Positions 25,098-34,188 are shown, counted from the first letter of the stretch. The stretch: 64,000 bases of DNA from Flavobacterium sp. xlx-214 (GCF_013874595.1 NZ_CP059431.1:992001-1056000); one strand, 5' to 3'. The notes: generated by a model from the letters alone, not told the origin. Made by a program: numbers and translations.

Positions 25098-26897
25098 ATG
25101 ACAACATCGGCAGAAATTGCATTACAATTAAAAACGTTGCCTCAGCAACCCGGGGTGTATCAGTACTTTGATAAAGATCAAAAGTTATTGTATGTGGGCA
25201 AGGCTAAAAACTTAAAAAAGCGCGTATCATCGTACTTCAATAAGGTACACGATAACGCTCGCTTAAACGTTTTGGTACGCAAAATTGTCACCATTAAGCA
25301 CATTGTGGTAGCTACCGAAACCGATGCTTTGCTGTTAGAAAACAACCTGATTAAAAACCTGCAACCGCGATACAATATTTTGTTGCGTGACGATAAAACC
25401 TATCCATGGATTTGCATTAAAAACGAACGTTTTCCGCGTGTATTCTCTACTCGAAACATGATTAAAGACGGTTCGGAATACTTTGGTCCGTATACCAGCG
25501 GGCGCACCCTGCACACCTTGTTAGATTTAATTAAAGAGCTGTATCCACTGCGCAATTGCAATTACGATTTAAGCCCGCAAAACATCAACAACCAAAAGTA
25601 CAAGGTATGTTTAGAGTACCACATTGGTAACTGTTTAGGCCCTTGCGAAGCGCATGAAAGCGAGGAAGATTACTTGCGTAAAATACAAAACATCCGTCAA
25701 CTACTAAAGGGTAACTTTAAAGAAAACGTAAAAGACTTTAAACAGTTGATGCTGCATTATGCCGAGGAAATGATGTTTGAGGAAGCGCAAGCCGTAAAAG
25801 AAAAGTTGCAGATATTAGAAAACTATCAAGCCAAATCAACCATTGTAAACACTAAGATAAACAACATAGATGTGTTTTCTATTGTATCCGATGAAACCAT
25901 GGCATACGTAAACTTTTTGCAAATAGCCCACGGGTCGGTGATACGTTCGCATACCTTAGAACTAAAGAAACGATTAAACGAAACCGATGAAGACTTGCTA
26001 ACCCTTGCAATTGTTGAAATTCGCGAACGTTTTAAGCTGTTAACCAAAGAGGTAATTGTACCTTTTGCTGTTGATTTAGGCGAAAAGATTACCGTAACAA
26101 TACCCAAGTTAGGCGATAAAAAGCAACTGCTTGATTTAAGCGAGCGCAATGCCCGTTACTACCGATTAGATCAGTTAAAGCAAATAAAGATTGTTGACCC
26201 CGATAGGCACGCCAACCGCATTATGGCGCAAATGAAAACCGATTTGCGTTTACATGAAGAACCACGACATATTGAGTGTTTTGATAACTCGAACATTCAA
26301 GGTACCAACCCCGTTGCGGCTTGCGTGGTGTTTAAAGATGGTAAGCCCAGCAAAAAAGACTACCGCCACTTTAACATTAAAACCGTAGTGGGACCCGATG
26401 ATTTTGCATCGATGGAAGAAGTGGTGTTTCGCCGTTACCGTCGTATGTTAGATGAAGGCGAGGCTTTGCCTAACCTAATTATTATTGACGGTGGTAAAGG
26501 ACAATTAGGTGCCGCCCTTAAAAGTTTAGATGTGTTAGGTTTGCGAGGTAAAATTGCCATTATTGGTATTGCCAAACGCTTAGAAGAGTTGTTTTACCCA
26601 GGCGATAGCGTGCCGTTGTACCTAGATAAAAAAAGCGAAACCCTTAAAGTAATACAACATTTACGAAACGAGGCACACCGTTTTGGTATTACCTTTCACC
26701 GCAACCAACGTAGTAAAAACGCTATTGATAACAGTCTTACCACCATACCCGGTATTGGTGCCAAAACAATGGAGAAGCTAATGGTTGCCTTTAAATCGAT
26801 TAAACGCTTAAAGGATACCCCCGAAACCGACATTGCCGCTATTGTAGGTAAAGACAAAGCCCATAAAGTAGTAAGCTTTTTTAAAAGCCAAACGTAA
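25098..26897 (+). CDS. uvrC: excinuclease ABC subunit C
   Basis: 599 residues. It makes both incisions in nucleotide excision repair. The GIY-YIG nuclease is at about 15–95 (PGVYQYF…LLYVGKAKNLKKRV), the UVR motif is near 205–240, the RNase H-like 5' nuclease at about 385–540 (ECFDNSNIQGTNPVAACVVF, IIIDGGKGQLGAA), and the helix-hairpin-helix pair is at the C-terminus (TTIPGIGAKTMEKLM). The last 105 bases, including the stop, are repeated at 28448–28552 with six changes, five of them silent. Its GC content looks higher than that of the T9SS gene that follows. Confidence 0.96.
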   Translation: MTTSAEIALQLKTLPQQPGVYQYFDKDQKLLYVGKAKNLKKRVSSYFNKVHDNARLNVLVRKIVTIKHIVVATETDALLLENNLIKNLQPRYNILLRDDKTYPWICIKNERFPRVFSTRNMIKDGSEYFGPYTSGRTLHTLLDLIKELYPLRNCNYDLSPQNINNQKYKVCLEYHIGNCLGPCEAHESEEDYLRKIQNIRQLLKGNFKENVKDFKQLMLHYAEEMMFEEAQAVKEKLQILENYQAKSTIVNTKINNIDVFSIVSDETMAYVNFLQIAHGSVIRSHTLELKKRLNETDEDLLTLAIVEIRERFKLLTKEVIVPFAVDLGEKITVTIPKLGDKKQLLDLSERNARYYRLDQLKQIKIVDPDRHANRIMAQMKTDLRLHEEPRHIECFDNSNIQGTNPVAACVVFKDGKPSKKDYRHFNIKTVVGPDDFASMEEVVFRRYRRMLDEGEALPNLIIIDGGKGQLGAALKSLDVLGLRGKIAIIGIAKRLEELFYPGDSVPLYLDKKSETLKVIQHLRNEAHRFGITFHRNQRSKNAIDNSLTTIPGIGAKTMEKLMVAFKSIKRLKDTPETDIAAIVGKDKAHKVVSFFKSQT

Positions 26898-26963
26898 GGG
26901 TTTGTTTTATAATTTTTTTATGATTGATCTAATTAAAATAGTTTAAAATTCTGTTGTTATATT

Positions 26964-28328
26964 TTAATTTTTAATAAACTTTACAGAGCCACCTTCTTCG
27001 TTCTTTATAAAATACATTCCGCTTGATAAATTGTTTATATCAATACTGTTATTTCCTGATTTTAATTGATGGGTTGCTACGGTTTTGCCTGTTGCATCTA
27101 TGATTTGTACATTCATTGCCATCATTGTATTAATGCTAGAAATCTCTATATTTAATATGTTGTTTGCAGGGTTGGGGTAAACAGCTAAAATATTATTTAA
27201 TACTGTATTAATACCTGCGGAATTTGTAAACTTCATAACTGTAGCTTTATTTATATAAGTAGAACTATTATCCATATAAGCTACATAGGGTTCATTATTA
27301 TTATTAATTGAAAGCGAGGTTGTTGCCGTATATCCATTAGAAAATCCTGCTGTACCCACAGTAACCCAAAATGTGCCATTATATTTCATAACAGTTGTTT
27401 TGTATGTATTTGCCCAATCCTTAAAAGCTACATAGGGTTCGTTGTTGTTATTAAATGCAAGTGATGTATAACTAGCCATTCCTTGAGAAAATCCTGTTAC
27501 TCCCACGCTTGTCCAATTTGTTCCGTTATACTTCATTAAAGTAGCTTTCTGTCCGTTTGAATAATCTTGATAAGCTACATAAGGTTCGTCATTATTACTA
27601 AATGCAAGTGAAGTATAATTAGCGATTCCCTGGGAAAAACCTGTTGAAGGACCAACATTTATCCAATTGGTGCCATTAAATTTCATTACAGTTGCTTTGT
27701 AAGAATTTGCAGAATCTTCGTACGCTACATAAGGAGTGCCTGTTTTACTAAATTTAAGAGAAATATCACTTGCTGTTCCTAATGAAAAACCTTCTGTGCC
27801 AATTGTAATCCAAGAGGTGCCATCAAATTTCTTAACGGTAAGTTTAGTTGAGTTTCCACCATCTTGATAGGCTACATAAGGTTCATTGTTATTGAATGCA
27901 ATAGATACATAAACTGCTGTGCCAGTAGAGAAACCCGCTGTACCAACAGTTTCCCAATTTGTTCCGTTAAATTTCATGACAATAGCTTTAGCTAAATTTG
28001 TATTGTCTTGAAAAACTACATAAGGTTCATTTATATTGTTAAAAGCAATAGAAATGTGAAAAATAAAAGAAGGAGAGAATCCTTCAAAGCCTACAGTTTC
28101 CCAATTTGTTCCGTTAAACTTTTTTACCGTTGCTTTACCTGAATTCGCAATGTCTTTATAGGCTATATAAGGCTGACCTGTATTGTTTAACGCAAGATAA
28201 GTATAATGTGATTCTCCAGCAGAAAACCCAGCTTGTCCTACTGTTTGCCAAGTTTGTCCTACTGTATTTAGGGATAATCCTAAAATAATAATTAAATTAG
28301 TTACTGCCTTTTGTATTTTTAAATTCAT
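26964..28328 (-). CDS. T9SS cargo protein with seven tandem repeats
   Basis: 454 residues. A signal peptide (to about 25) is followed by seven repeats of about 48 residues built on a core like KATVMKFNGTNWETVGTAGF plus an FNNNEPYVAYQD segment, predicting a beta-propeller-like surface domain. The C-terminal type A sorting domain (from about 366: AVYPNPANNILNIEI, DINNLSSGMYFI) marks export by the type IX system. It is convergent with uvrC, AT-richer than uvrC, and flanked by uvrC-tail direct repeats, which suggests a mobile or recombined cassette. Ligand is unknown. Repeats could drive copy-number change. Confidence 0.85.
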   Translation of the reverse strand: MNLKIQKAVTNLIIILGLSLNTVGQTWQTVGQAGFSAGESHYTYLALNNTGQPYIAYKDIANSGKATVKKFNGTNWETVGFEGFSPSFIFHISIAFNNINEPYVVFQDNTNLAKAIVMKFNGTNWETVGTAGFSTGTAVYVSIAFNNNEPYVAYQDGGNSTKLTVKKFDGTSWITIGTEGFSLGTASDISLKFSKTGTPYVAYEDSANSYKATVMKFNGTNWINVGPSTGFSQGIANYTSLAFSNNDEPYVAYQDYSNGQKATLMKYNGTNWTSVGVTGFSQGMASYTSLAFNNNNEPYVAFKDWANTYKTTVMKYNGTFWVTVGTAGFSNGYTATTSLSINNNNEPYVAYMDNSSTYINKATVMKFTNSAGINTVLNNILAVYPNPANNILNIEISSINTMMAMNVQIIDATGKTVATHQLKSGNNSIDINNLSSGMYFIKNEEGGSVKFIKN

Positions 28329-28447
28329 AACATAAAATTTAATATTTTTGTTAATGTAATAAAAATTAAGTTAAATAACTAATATTAATAAAAAACACAA
28401 TTGTGAATTTTAGATTGAGGTAACATCAATGAGATTTATTCTCTTTA

Positions 28448-28552
28448 AAACGCTTAAAAGAAACCCCCGAAACCGATATTGCCGCTATTGTAGGCAAAGA
28501 CAAAGCCCATAAAGTAGTAAGCTTTTTTAAGAGCCAAACGTAGGGGTTTGTT
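28448..28552 (+). pseudogene. duplicated uvrC 3' end (fragment)
   Basis: 105 bases aligned without gaps to 26802–26906, covering the last 31 uvrC codons, its stop and nine trailing bases. There are six differences: five are silent (one being TAA to TAG) and one is Asp to Glu. The predominance of silent changes indicates that this tail diverged as part of a functional uvrC, so it is probably a displaced allele rather than decay of a local copy. It has no start and is not a gene. Confidence 0.9.
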
Positions 28553-28628
28553 GCCACAGATGCACAGATGTATTAAGGCAATGCTCTGTCCTCCCAAACC
28601 ATACTCCAAAGTGTATAAGTATAAGAAC

Positions 28629-28686
28629 CGTCACTTCGAGTTTATCGAGAAGTTAACTACAAGTTCTCGACAAGCTCGAACTGACG
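28629..28686. repeat. dispersed inverted-repeat element, copy 1
   Basis: Arms CGTCACTTCGAGTTTATCGA… and its imperfect reverse complement …CAAGCTCGAACTGACG pair over 26 positions (22 exact plus G·T) around AACTAC. This CACTTCGAG/CGAACTGACG type is a recurrent intergenic element in flavobacterial genomes. Confidence 0.7.
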
Positions 28687-28787
28687 AAGATTATCAACGT
28701 TAAGTATGGTTCATTCTTTTTTGTCATTGCTACGCCAGTTCGAGCAAAGCTCTCGTGCCCGAAGGAATCTCAAAATAAGCATCTTTT

Positions 28788-28850
28788 CGTCACTTCGAGT
28801 AGCGTAATGAAATGAAGCGTATCGAGAAGTTAATAACAAGTTCTCTGCAA
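28788..28850. repeat. dispersed inverted-repeat element, copy 2 (variant)
   Basis: It shares CGTCACTTCGAGT and ATCGAGAAGTTAA…ACAAGTTCTC with copy 1 but carries about 19 extra bases (AGCGTAATGAAATGAAGCG) in the 5' arm and a truncated 3' arm. Confidence 0.6.
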
Positions 28851-28994
28851 CCTACACCCAATATGTAACATCTACCACCCCACACCCATCATCTACAATA
28901 AAAAAAATGTCTTTTTAGTGTAACGTTTATAAAAAACAACATACTTACCATGTAAAAATAACACAGTACAAAGAGTTGTTTTTAAAACAAATAG

Positions 28995-29002
28995 TATCTT
29001 TA
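28995..29002 (+). promoter_or_regulatory. promoter of the efflux operon
   Basis: TATCTTTA (one mismatch to TAnnTTTG), with TTG at 28976–28978 sixteen bases upstream, 22 bases before the ATP-binding protein start. Confidence 0.5.
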
Positions 29003-29023
29003 ATCGGTTAAAAACGCATACAC

Positions 29024-29725
29024 ATGATAGAAATTAAAGACCTTCACAAATCGTATCAAATGGGTAAAAATTCGTTGCACGTACTTAAGGGCATTAACTT
29101 TCATGTAAACGAGGGCGAGTTTGTGTCTATCATGGGTAGTTCGGGTTCGGGTAAATCAACCCTTTTAAACATCATTGGTATTTTAGATGAAGCCGATGAA
29201 GGTACGTATACCTTAGACCATGTGCCTATTAAAAACTTAAACGAAACCATTGCATCGCAATACCGCAATAAGTTTTTGGGCTTTGTGTTTCAATCATTCA
29301 ACCTTATTAATTACAAAACCGCTTTAGATAATGTGGCTTTGCCGTTGTACTATCAAGGCATGGCGCGCAAAGAACGTATGGAACGATCTATGCATTACTT
29401 AGAAAAAGTAGGCTTGGCTAATTGGGCAAAACACTTGCCTAATGAAATGAGTGGGGGGCAAAAACAACGCGTAGCTATTGCACGTGCGTTGGCATCGGAT
29501 CCTAAAGTATTATTGGCCGATGAGCCTACAGGGGCGTTGGATACTAAAACATCGTACGAAGTGATGGATTTGATTCAGCAAATAAACGATGAAGGTAAAA
29601 CCGTTTTGGTGGTTACCCACGAACCTGATATTGCCGAAATGACCAAGCGTATTGTAATGTTGAAAGACGGACAAATAGAATCGGACCGATTGGTAAATCA
29701 AATAAGAGCAGCACAGCATGTTTAG
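29024..29725 (+). CDS. MacB/LolD-type ABC transporter ATP-binding protein
   Basis: 233 residues. Walker A GSSGSGKST (about 38–46), Q-loop VFQSFNLI, signature MSGGQKQRVAIARAL, Walker B VLLADEPTGALD and the H-loop VTHEP are all intact. The subclass is the MacB/LolD/FtsE-like mechanotransmission family, whose permeases do not transport through the membrane but drive a periplasmic partner. It overlaps the first permease by eight bases and starts a tripartite efflux operon with an HlyD adaptor and TolC downstream. Confidence 0.93.
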   Translation: MIEIKDLHKSYQMGKNSLHVLKGINFHVNEGEFVSIMGSSGSGKSTLLNIIGILDEADEGTYTLDHVPIKNLNETIASQYRNKFLGFVFQSFNLINYKTALDNVALPLYYQGMARKERMERSMHYLEKVGLANWAKHLPNEMSGGQKQRVAIARALASDPKVLLADEPTGALDTKTSYEVMDLIQQINDEGKTVLVVTHEPDIAEMTKRIVMLKDGQIESDRLVNQIRAAQHV

Positions 29726-30965
29726 TGTAGAGCGCTGGCAAGAAATATTTGAAGGTTTGTTGAAAAACAAACTCCGCACGGTACTCACGGGGGTATCGGT
29801 GGCTTCGGGTATTTTTATATTGGTGATACTTTTAGGTGCTGGTAACGGCATACAAAACGGCATACAAAAACAGTTTGAGCAAGATGCGGTGAATCGTATT
29901 GCGGTTTGGCCAGGCGTTACTAAGAAAGAATACAAAGGCTTGGGCGTAGGGCGTGAAATACAACTGCGCAATGCCGATTATGATTTGGCTACTACCTTGT
30001 TTGCCGATTATATTGATAAAAAGTCGGCTATCTACTCGGTATGGAATGGTAGTATAGTATATAAAAAAGAAACGGGCAACTATAGTGTAGAAGGGGTACA
30101 CCCCGATTATCAGTTCATAGAGAATGCCTCTATTATAAAAGGGCGCTTTATTAATCAAGCCGATATTCGCAACTATGAAAAAAATGTGATTATTGGCAAT
30201 AAGGTAGCTACCGATTTGTTTAAACACGGCGAAGAACCTTTAGGGCAACGCTTAAATATTTCGGGTACTATATACAACGTAGTAGGCGTGTATACCGATC
30301 CAGGTGGCGAGCGTGAAGAAAGCAGAGTGTTTATACCCATTGCTACAGCACAAAAAACATACAGCGCAGGTGATAGCATCCGTTCTATGTCGTTTACCAT
30401 GAAACCCAATGCTAATTTTGATGAAGCTTTGGCACAATCAAATGCCTTTTCAAAAGAATTAGAAACCTTACTTAAAACAAAATACAGCATTGCCCCAGAT
30501 GATGATAGTGCTTTGGTTATTAGCAACTCATTAGAGCAAGCCAAAAACATTTACATTATAACAGGTGGTGTGCAAGCTTTCTTTTGGTTTGTAGGTATCT
30601 GTACCATTATTGCAGGTGTGGTAGGTGTTGGTAACATTATGTTGATTATTGTAAAAGAGCGCACTAAAGAAATTGGTATTCGCAAGGCTTTAGGGGCATC
30701 GCCTTTATCTATTATAACCATGGTATTGCAAGAAGCCGTTTTTATTACCGTAATTGCAGGTTTTTCTGGGTTGATATTTGGCTTATTGGTGTGGGAGCTG
30801 GTAGGACCATCGGTAGAAGCCGATTTCTTTACCCGTCCCGAAGTTGATTTTAACGTAGCTGTTACTACGTTAGTAATATTAGTTGTGGCAGGTGCTTTTG
30901 CAGGATTCATCCCTGCGTATCGTGCCGCTAAAATTAGACCTATTGTTGCACTAAGAGGAGAATAG
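29718..30965 (+). CDS. MacB-like ABC transporter permease 1
   Basis: 415 residues: one N-terminal membrane helix (about 20–40), a large periplasmic MacB_PCD domain, then three helices of the FtsX domain. NIMLIIVKERTKEIGIRKALGASP is the diagnostic FtsX coupling region and the protein ends GFIPAYRAAKIRPIVALRG. It is paired with the related permease next door (one-base gap), implying a heterodimer, unlike the MacB homodimer with fused ATPase. Confidence 0.9.
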   Translation: MFSVERWQEIFEGLLKNKLRTVLTGVSVASGIFILVILLGAGNGIQNGIQKQFEQDAVNRIAVWPGVTKKEYKGLGVGREIQLRNADYDLATTLFADYIDKKSAIYSVWNGSIVYKKETGNYSVEGVHPDYQFIENASIIKGRFINQADIRNYEKNVIIGNKVATDLFKHGEEPLGQRLNISGTIYNVVGVYTDPGGEREESRVFIPIATAQKTYSAGDSIRSMSFTMKPNANFDEALAQSNAFSKELETLLKTKYSIAPDDDSALVISNSLEQAKNIYIITGGVQAFFWFVGICTIIAGVVGVGNIMLIIVKERTKEIGIRKALGASPLSIITMVLQEAVFITVIAGFSGLIFGLLVWELVGPSVEADFFTRPEVDFNVAVTTLVILVVAGAFAGFIPAYRAAKIRPIVALRGE

Positions 30966-30966
30966 T

Positions 30967-32235
30967 ATGTTTAACAGAGATAAATGGAACGAAATACTAG
31001 AGGCGCTTTCTGCCAATCCTTTCCGAACGCTCATTACGGCATTTGGAGTGTTTTGGGGTATCTTTATATTGGTCATCTTACTGTCTGCCAGTCAAGGCTT
31101 GCAAAACGGTATTAAGCGCCAAATGGGTGGTTTATCAACCAATACTATGTTTATGTGGGCCAATACCACCTCTAAACCTTATAAAGGCTTACCACAAGGG
31201 CGCGCGTTTAATTACAAAAACGGCGATGTTGAGGCTATTAAGCGCAATGTAGAAGGGTTAATGTATGTATCACCACGTAATCAGTTAGGTGGTTTTAGAG
31301 GCAGCAACAATGTAGTGCGTGGTACCAAAACAGGTGCTTATAATGTGTATGGTGATTATCCGGAGTTTATCCTGCAACAACCAATGGAAATGTTGCAAGG
31401 ACGCTTTATTAATTATGGCGATATTGAAAACAAGCGCAAGGTAGCCGTTATTGGCGAAGGCGTAATACGCGAGCTGTATGCACCCGATGAAAAAGTATTG
31501 GGATCGTATATTAAAGTGCAAGGTGTTAACTTTATGGTAGTGGGTGTGTATAAAAGCATATCTAATATTGGGGGCGATAAAGAAGAGAGTCAAAAACAAT
31601 TGTTTATGCCCTTTACTACCTTTCAGCAAGCATTTAATTACGGCGATATTGTAGGGTGGATGGCCATTACAGCAGTTGATGATACGCCTATTACTGATAT
31701 TAAAGAAAATATATTTGATATTTTAAAGCAACGCCATTCTATTGATCCTAAGGACGACAGAGCCATTGGTCATTTTGATTTGTATCAAGAGTTTAAAAAA
31801 ATCAACGGATTGTTCTCCATTCTTACTGCAGTATCATACATTGTTGGAATCTTTATTTTAGGATCGGGTATTATTGGTATTGTCAACATTATGTTGATTA
31901 TTGTAAAAGAACGTACACAAGAAATTGGTATTCGTAGGGCGCTAGGTGCTACCCCTGCAACCATTATCAAACAAATATTAACAGAATCGGTAGTGTTATC
32001 AGTTATTGCAGGTATGGCGGGTATCATCTTTGCATCGTTGGTGTTGGCGGGTATTAATTTTGCATTAGATAAAGCACCCAATGCCAATGAAATACCTATT
32101 GTAAACCCTAGTGTACATTTAGGGGTGGTAGTAATTGCGCTGCTTATATTGGTAATAGCTGGTTTATTGGCTGGTTTAATACCTGCTATTACGGCTATTA
32201 AAGTAAAACCTATTGATGCCTTACGAACCGAATAA
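30967..32235 (+). CDS. MacB-like ABC transporter permease 2
   Basis: 422 residues with the same layout as the preceding permease: one N-terminal helix, periplasmic MacB_PCD domain and FtsX domain (NIMLIIVKERTQEIGIRRALGATP, closing AIKVKPIDALRTE). The two permeases are diverged paralogues, so the complex is probably a heterodimer served by the single ATPase upstream. The DUF4260 gene follows ten bases after the stop when the better ATG is used. Confidence 0.9.
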   Translation: MFNRDKWNEILEALSANPFRTLITAFGVFWGIFILVILLSASQGLQNGIKRQMGGLSTNTMFMWANTTSKPYKGLPQGRAFNYKNGDVEAIKRNVEGLMYVSPRNQLGGFRGSNNVVRGTKTGAYNVYGDYPEFILQQPMEMLQGRFINYGDIENKRKVAVIGEGVIRELYAPDEKVLGSYIKVQGVNFMVVGVYKSISNIGGDKEESQKQLFMPFTTFQQAFNYGDIVGWMAITAVDDTPITDIKENIFDILKQRHSIDPKDDRAIGHFDLYQEFKKINGLFSILTAVSYIVGIFILGSGIIGIVNIMLIIVKERTQEIGIRRALGATPATIIKQILTESVVLSVIAGMAGIIFASLVLAGINFALDKAPNANEIPIVNPSVHLGVVVIALLILVIAGLLAGLIPAITAIKVKPIDALRTE

Positions 32236-32245
32236 AAGTGAGCTT

Positions 32246-32614
32246 ATGAAAAATTTATTAAAGCTAGAAGAGCTGGGTCAGTTTTTATTGGCTATTGTAT
32301 TGTTTAACCAATTAGAGTACGCATGGTGGGTTTTTCCTCTGTGTATTTTATTACCCGATGTTTCTGCGGTAGGTTATTTAGTAAACCCAAAGGTAGGTGC
32401 CTGGTTATACAATTTTTTTCATCATAAACTGGTAGCATTAATTGTTTTGTTTGTGGGATATTGGCTTAGTATACCACTACTTACTTTAGCGGGTATCATT
32501 TTATTTGCGCATGCCGCTATGGACCGCATTTTTGGTTATGGCTTTAAGTACTCAGATAATTTTAAACACACTCATTTAGGGTGGATAGGAAATAATAATA
32601 ATGTTAAACACTAA
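32246..32614 (+). CDS. DUF4260 domain-containing membrane protein
   Basis: 122 residues from ATG 32246 (MKNLLKLEELGQFLLAIVLF). Three to four hydrophobic helices surround the family hallmarks LPDVSAVGYLVNPKVGAWLYNFFHHK and MDRIFGYGFKYSDNFKHTHLGWIG (each quoted in part). This is DUF4260, of unknown function. Its position between the permeases and the HlyD adaptor suggests cotranscription with the exporter, but the family also occurs alone. An earlier start at 32213 would overlap the permease gene. Confidence 0.85.
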   Translation: MKNLLKLEELGQFLLAIVLFNQLEYAWWVFPLCILLPDVSAVGYLVNPKVGAWLYNFFHHKLVALIVLFVGYWLSIPLLTLAGIILFAHAAMDRIFGYGFKYSDNFKHTHLGWIGNNNNVKH

Positions 32615-32632
32615 ACCTTCAAACAAACATAT

Positions 32633-33730
32633 ATGAAAAAAGGTTGTACCATAAGTATTTTAGTTTTTTTGGCCATTGCTTTTGCAGGCGCTTTGTTTTG
32701 GCTGTATCAAAAAAATGCGCAGCCACCTGTGGTGTATGAAACAGAAAAGCCCGAAATACGTTCCATATCTAAAAGTACTGTAGCAACAGGAAACATCAAC
32801 CCTAAAGAAGAGGTGTTGATAAAACCAAACATATCGGGTATTATTGATGAGGTATACGTAGAAGCAGGCGATTACATTAAAAACGGCGATTTAATTGCAA
32901 AGATTAAAGTAGTGCCTAATGTTTCTAACTTAAACTCGGCAAACAATCAAATACAATCGGCAAAAATCGATTTAGAAAACCAAAAGCGCATTTATGAGCG
33001 TCAGAAAACCTTGTTTAGCAAAGGTGTTATTTCTGCCAACGATTATGATGCAGCTGAAACAGCGTACAAATTAGCGCAACAAACTTACAGAGCCAGCCAA
33101 CAAAGTGCCGAAATCATTAGAACAGGTACTACAAGTGGTATGACAAATGTGGCGCAAACGCTTATACGCTCAACCGTATCGGGTATGGTGTTGGATGTGC
33201 CTGTTAAAAAAGGAAATCAGGTAATTGAGGCAAACAACTTTAACGAGGGTACTACCATTGCCAGTTTGGCCGATGTTGGGAATATGATCTTTGAAGGAAA
33301 AATAGATGAATCGGAAGTAGGGAAGCTAAAGTTAGGTTTACCGTTAGAAATTAGCGTAGGTGCTATTGAAAATGAAAAGTTTAACGCGGTGTTAGATTAT
33401 ATTGCGCCTAAAGGTGTAAATGAAAACGGCGCTATGCAGTTTCCTATTAAAGGTACCTTAGAAAACAAAGAATCTACTTTTATACGTTCTGGTTTAAGTG
33501 CCAACGCTTCTATTATTATTGCCAAAGTAACCAATGTGTTAACCCTGAAAGAAGGTTTGGTACAGTACGATGAGAAAACAAAAAAATCGTTTGTTGAGGT
33601 TATGGTAAGCGATCAGAAGTTTGAGCGCCGCTATGTTGAATTAGGTGTTAGCGATGGTATTTATGTTGAAATTAAGAAAGGCATCACTAAAAATGATAAA
33701 ATAAAAGTTTGGAATCAGGTTAAGAAGTAA
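32633..33730 (+). CDS. HlyD/MacA-type periplasmic adaptor subunit
   Basis: 365 residues. One N-terminal membrane anchor (about 6–24) is followed by a split biotinyl-lipoyl domain (PNISGIIDEVYVEAGDYIKNGDLI … STVSGMVLDVPVKKGNQVI), a coiled-coil hairpin (about 100–165), and beta-barrel and membrane-proximal domains. It should bridge the two inner-membrane permeases to the TolC protein encoded four genes downstream. The order ATPase–permease–permease–adaptor–TolC supports a complete MacAB-TolC-like system. Confidence 0.92.
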   Translation: MKKGCTISILVFLAIAFAGALFWLYQKNAQPPVVYETEKPEIRSISKSTVATGNINPKEEVLIKPNISGIIDEVYVEAGDYIKNGDLIAKIKVVPNVSNLNSANNQIQSAKIDLENQKRIYERQKTLFSKGVISANDYDAAETAYKLAQQTYRASQQSAEIIRTGTTSGMTNVAQTLIRSTVSGMVLDVPVKKGNQVIEANNFNEGTTIASLADVGNMIFEGKIDESEVGKLKLGLPLEISVGAIENEKFNAVLDYIAPKGVNENGAMQFPIKGTLENKESTFIRSGLSANASIIIAKVTNVLTLKEGLVQYDEKTKKSFVEVMVSDQKFERRYVELGVSDGIYVEIKKGITKNDKIKVWNQVKK

Positions 33731-33748
33731 TTGAGTTTCTCTTATCTG

Positions 33749-33809
33749 CAAGGTTTTAAAACCTTGTAGATATTGATTATAAACCTACAAGATTTATAAA
33801 TTCTTGCAG
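33749..33809. repeat. pair of palindromic stem-loops
   Basis: A perfect 18-bp palindrome CAAGGTTTTAAAACCTTG (33749–33766) and a related imperfect one (CTACAAGATTTATAAATTCTTGCAG, 33785–33809, given in part) lie between the adaptor gene and the next ORF. This CAAGGTTTT/AACCTTG class recurs in Bacteroidota and may stabilise the mRNA 3' end or partly terminate. Confidence 0.6.
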
Positions 33810-33846
33810 GAGAAATGAAAGAAACCAAATCAAGAAGTAAATCTAA

Positions 33847-34188
33847 ATGAACGATAGACGTGAAAAAAACATCTTAAACGGAAAATTCAAACTAATAACC
33901 GAAGGCACCGAGTTTAGAATGGCTCTTTGGATTAATGGTTTTGGTATTCAAGATGCTGCAACCAATGAATTTGTTATTCCGTTGTTGCATTCGTTTAATT
34001 TAGATCGTTTTGAGGAAGAAGGAGATACCGTAAAAATTGAGTTTAGAATTTACCCTAATGGATCTAAATCCTATCAAGTAGTAATAAATCCGTTTCAAAA
34101 AACATTTTGGTATCAAAAACAGTTGTACGCTACCAAAAACTTTGAAGAATTCTTTAGAAATCAATATGCAAAGGACAATCCAAAATAA
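33847..34188 (+). CDS. hypothetical protein in efflux operon
   Basis: 113 residues with no signal peptide and an alternating beta pattern (FRMALWINGFGI, VKIEFRIYPNGSKSYQVVI), probably a small cytoplasmic beta-rich protein. No family is recognised. It lies after the palindromic stem-loops and before a signal-peptide MORN protein, so it may not share the exporter's transcript. The start is ATG 33847, directly after a run of stop codons. Confidence 0.62.
   Translation: MNDRREKNILNGKFKLITEGTEFRMALWINGFGIQDAATNEFVIPLLHSFNLDRFEEEGDTVKIEFRIYPNGSKSYQVVINPFQKTFWYQKQLYATKNFEEFFRNQYAKDNPK

Larger units (their letters stand above)
28553..28994. other. repeat-rich intergenic stretch
   Basis: No ORF that I can support. 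It contains at least two copies of a dispersed stem-loop element (28629–28686 and 28788–28850), a further fragment around 28735–28775 related to the same class (GCCAGTTCGAGCAAAGCTC, GAAGGAATCTC), and AT-rich sequence leading into the promoter of the efflux operon. Confidence 0.6.

Noticed and set aside
26964-28328. CRISPR or DNA-level tandem repeat array in the seven-repeat gene
   Set aside because: The repeats are at the protein level (about 48 residues), diverged in DNA and in frame; there are no short identical direct repeats with unique spacers.
28448-28552. A second uvrC gene
   Set aside because: Only the last 31 codons are present and there is no start; it is a displaced fragment.
25098-33730. 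Whole 24–34 kb block as a horizontally acquired island because of its somewhat higher GC
   Set aside because: The genes with higher GC (uvrC, ABC exporter) are typical flavobacterial genes and the change is gradual; only the T9SS cassette has boundary evidence.
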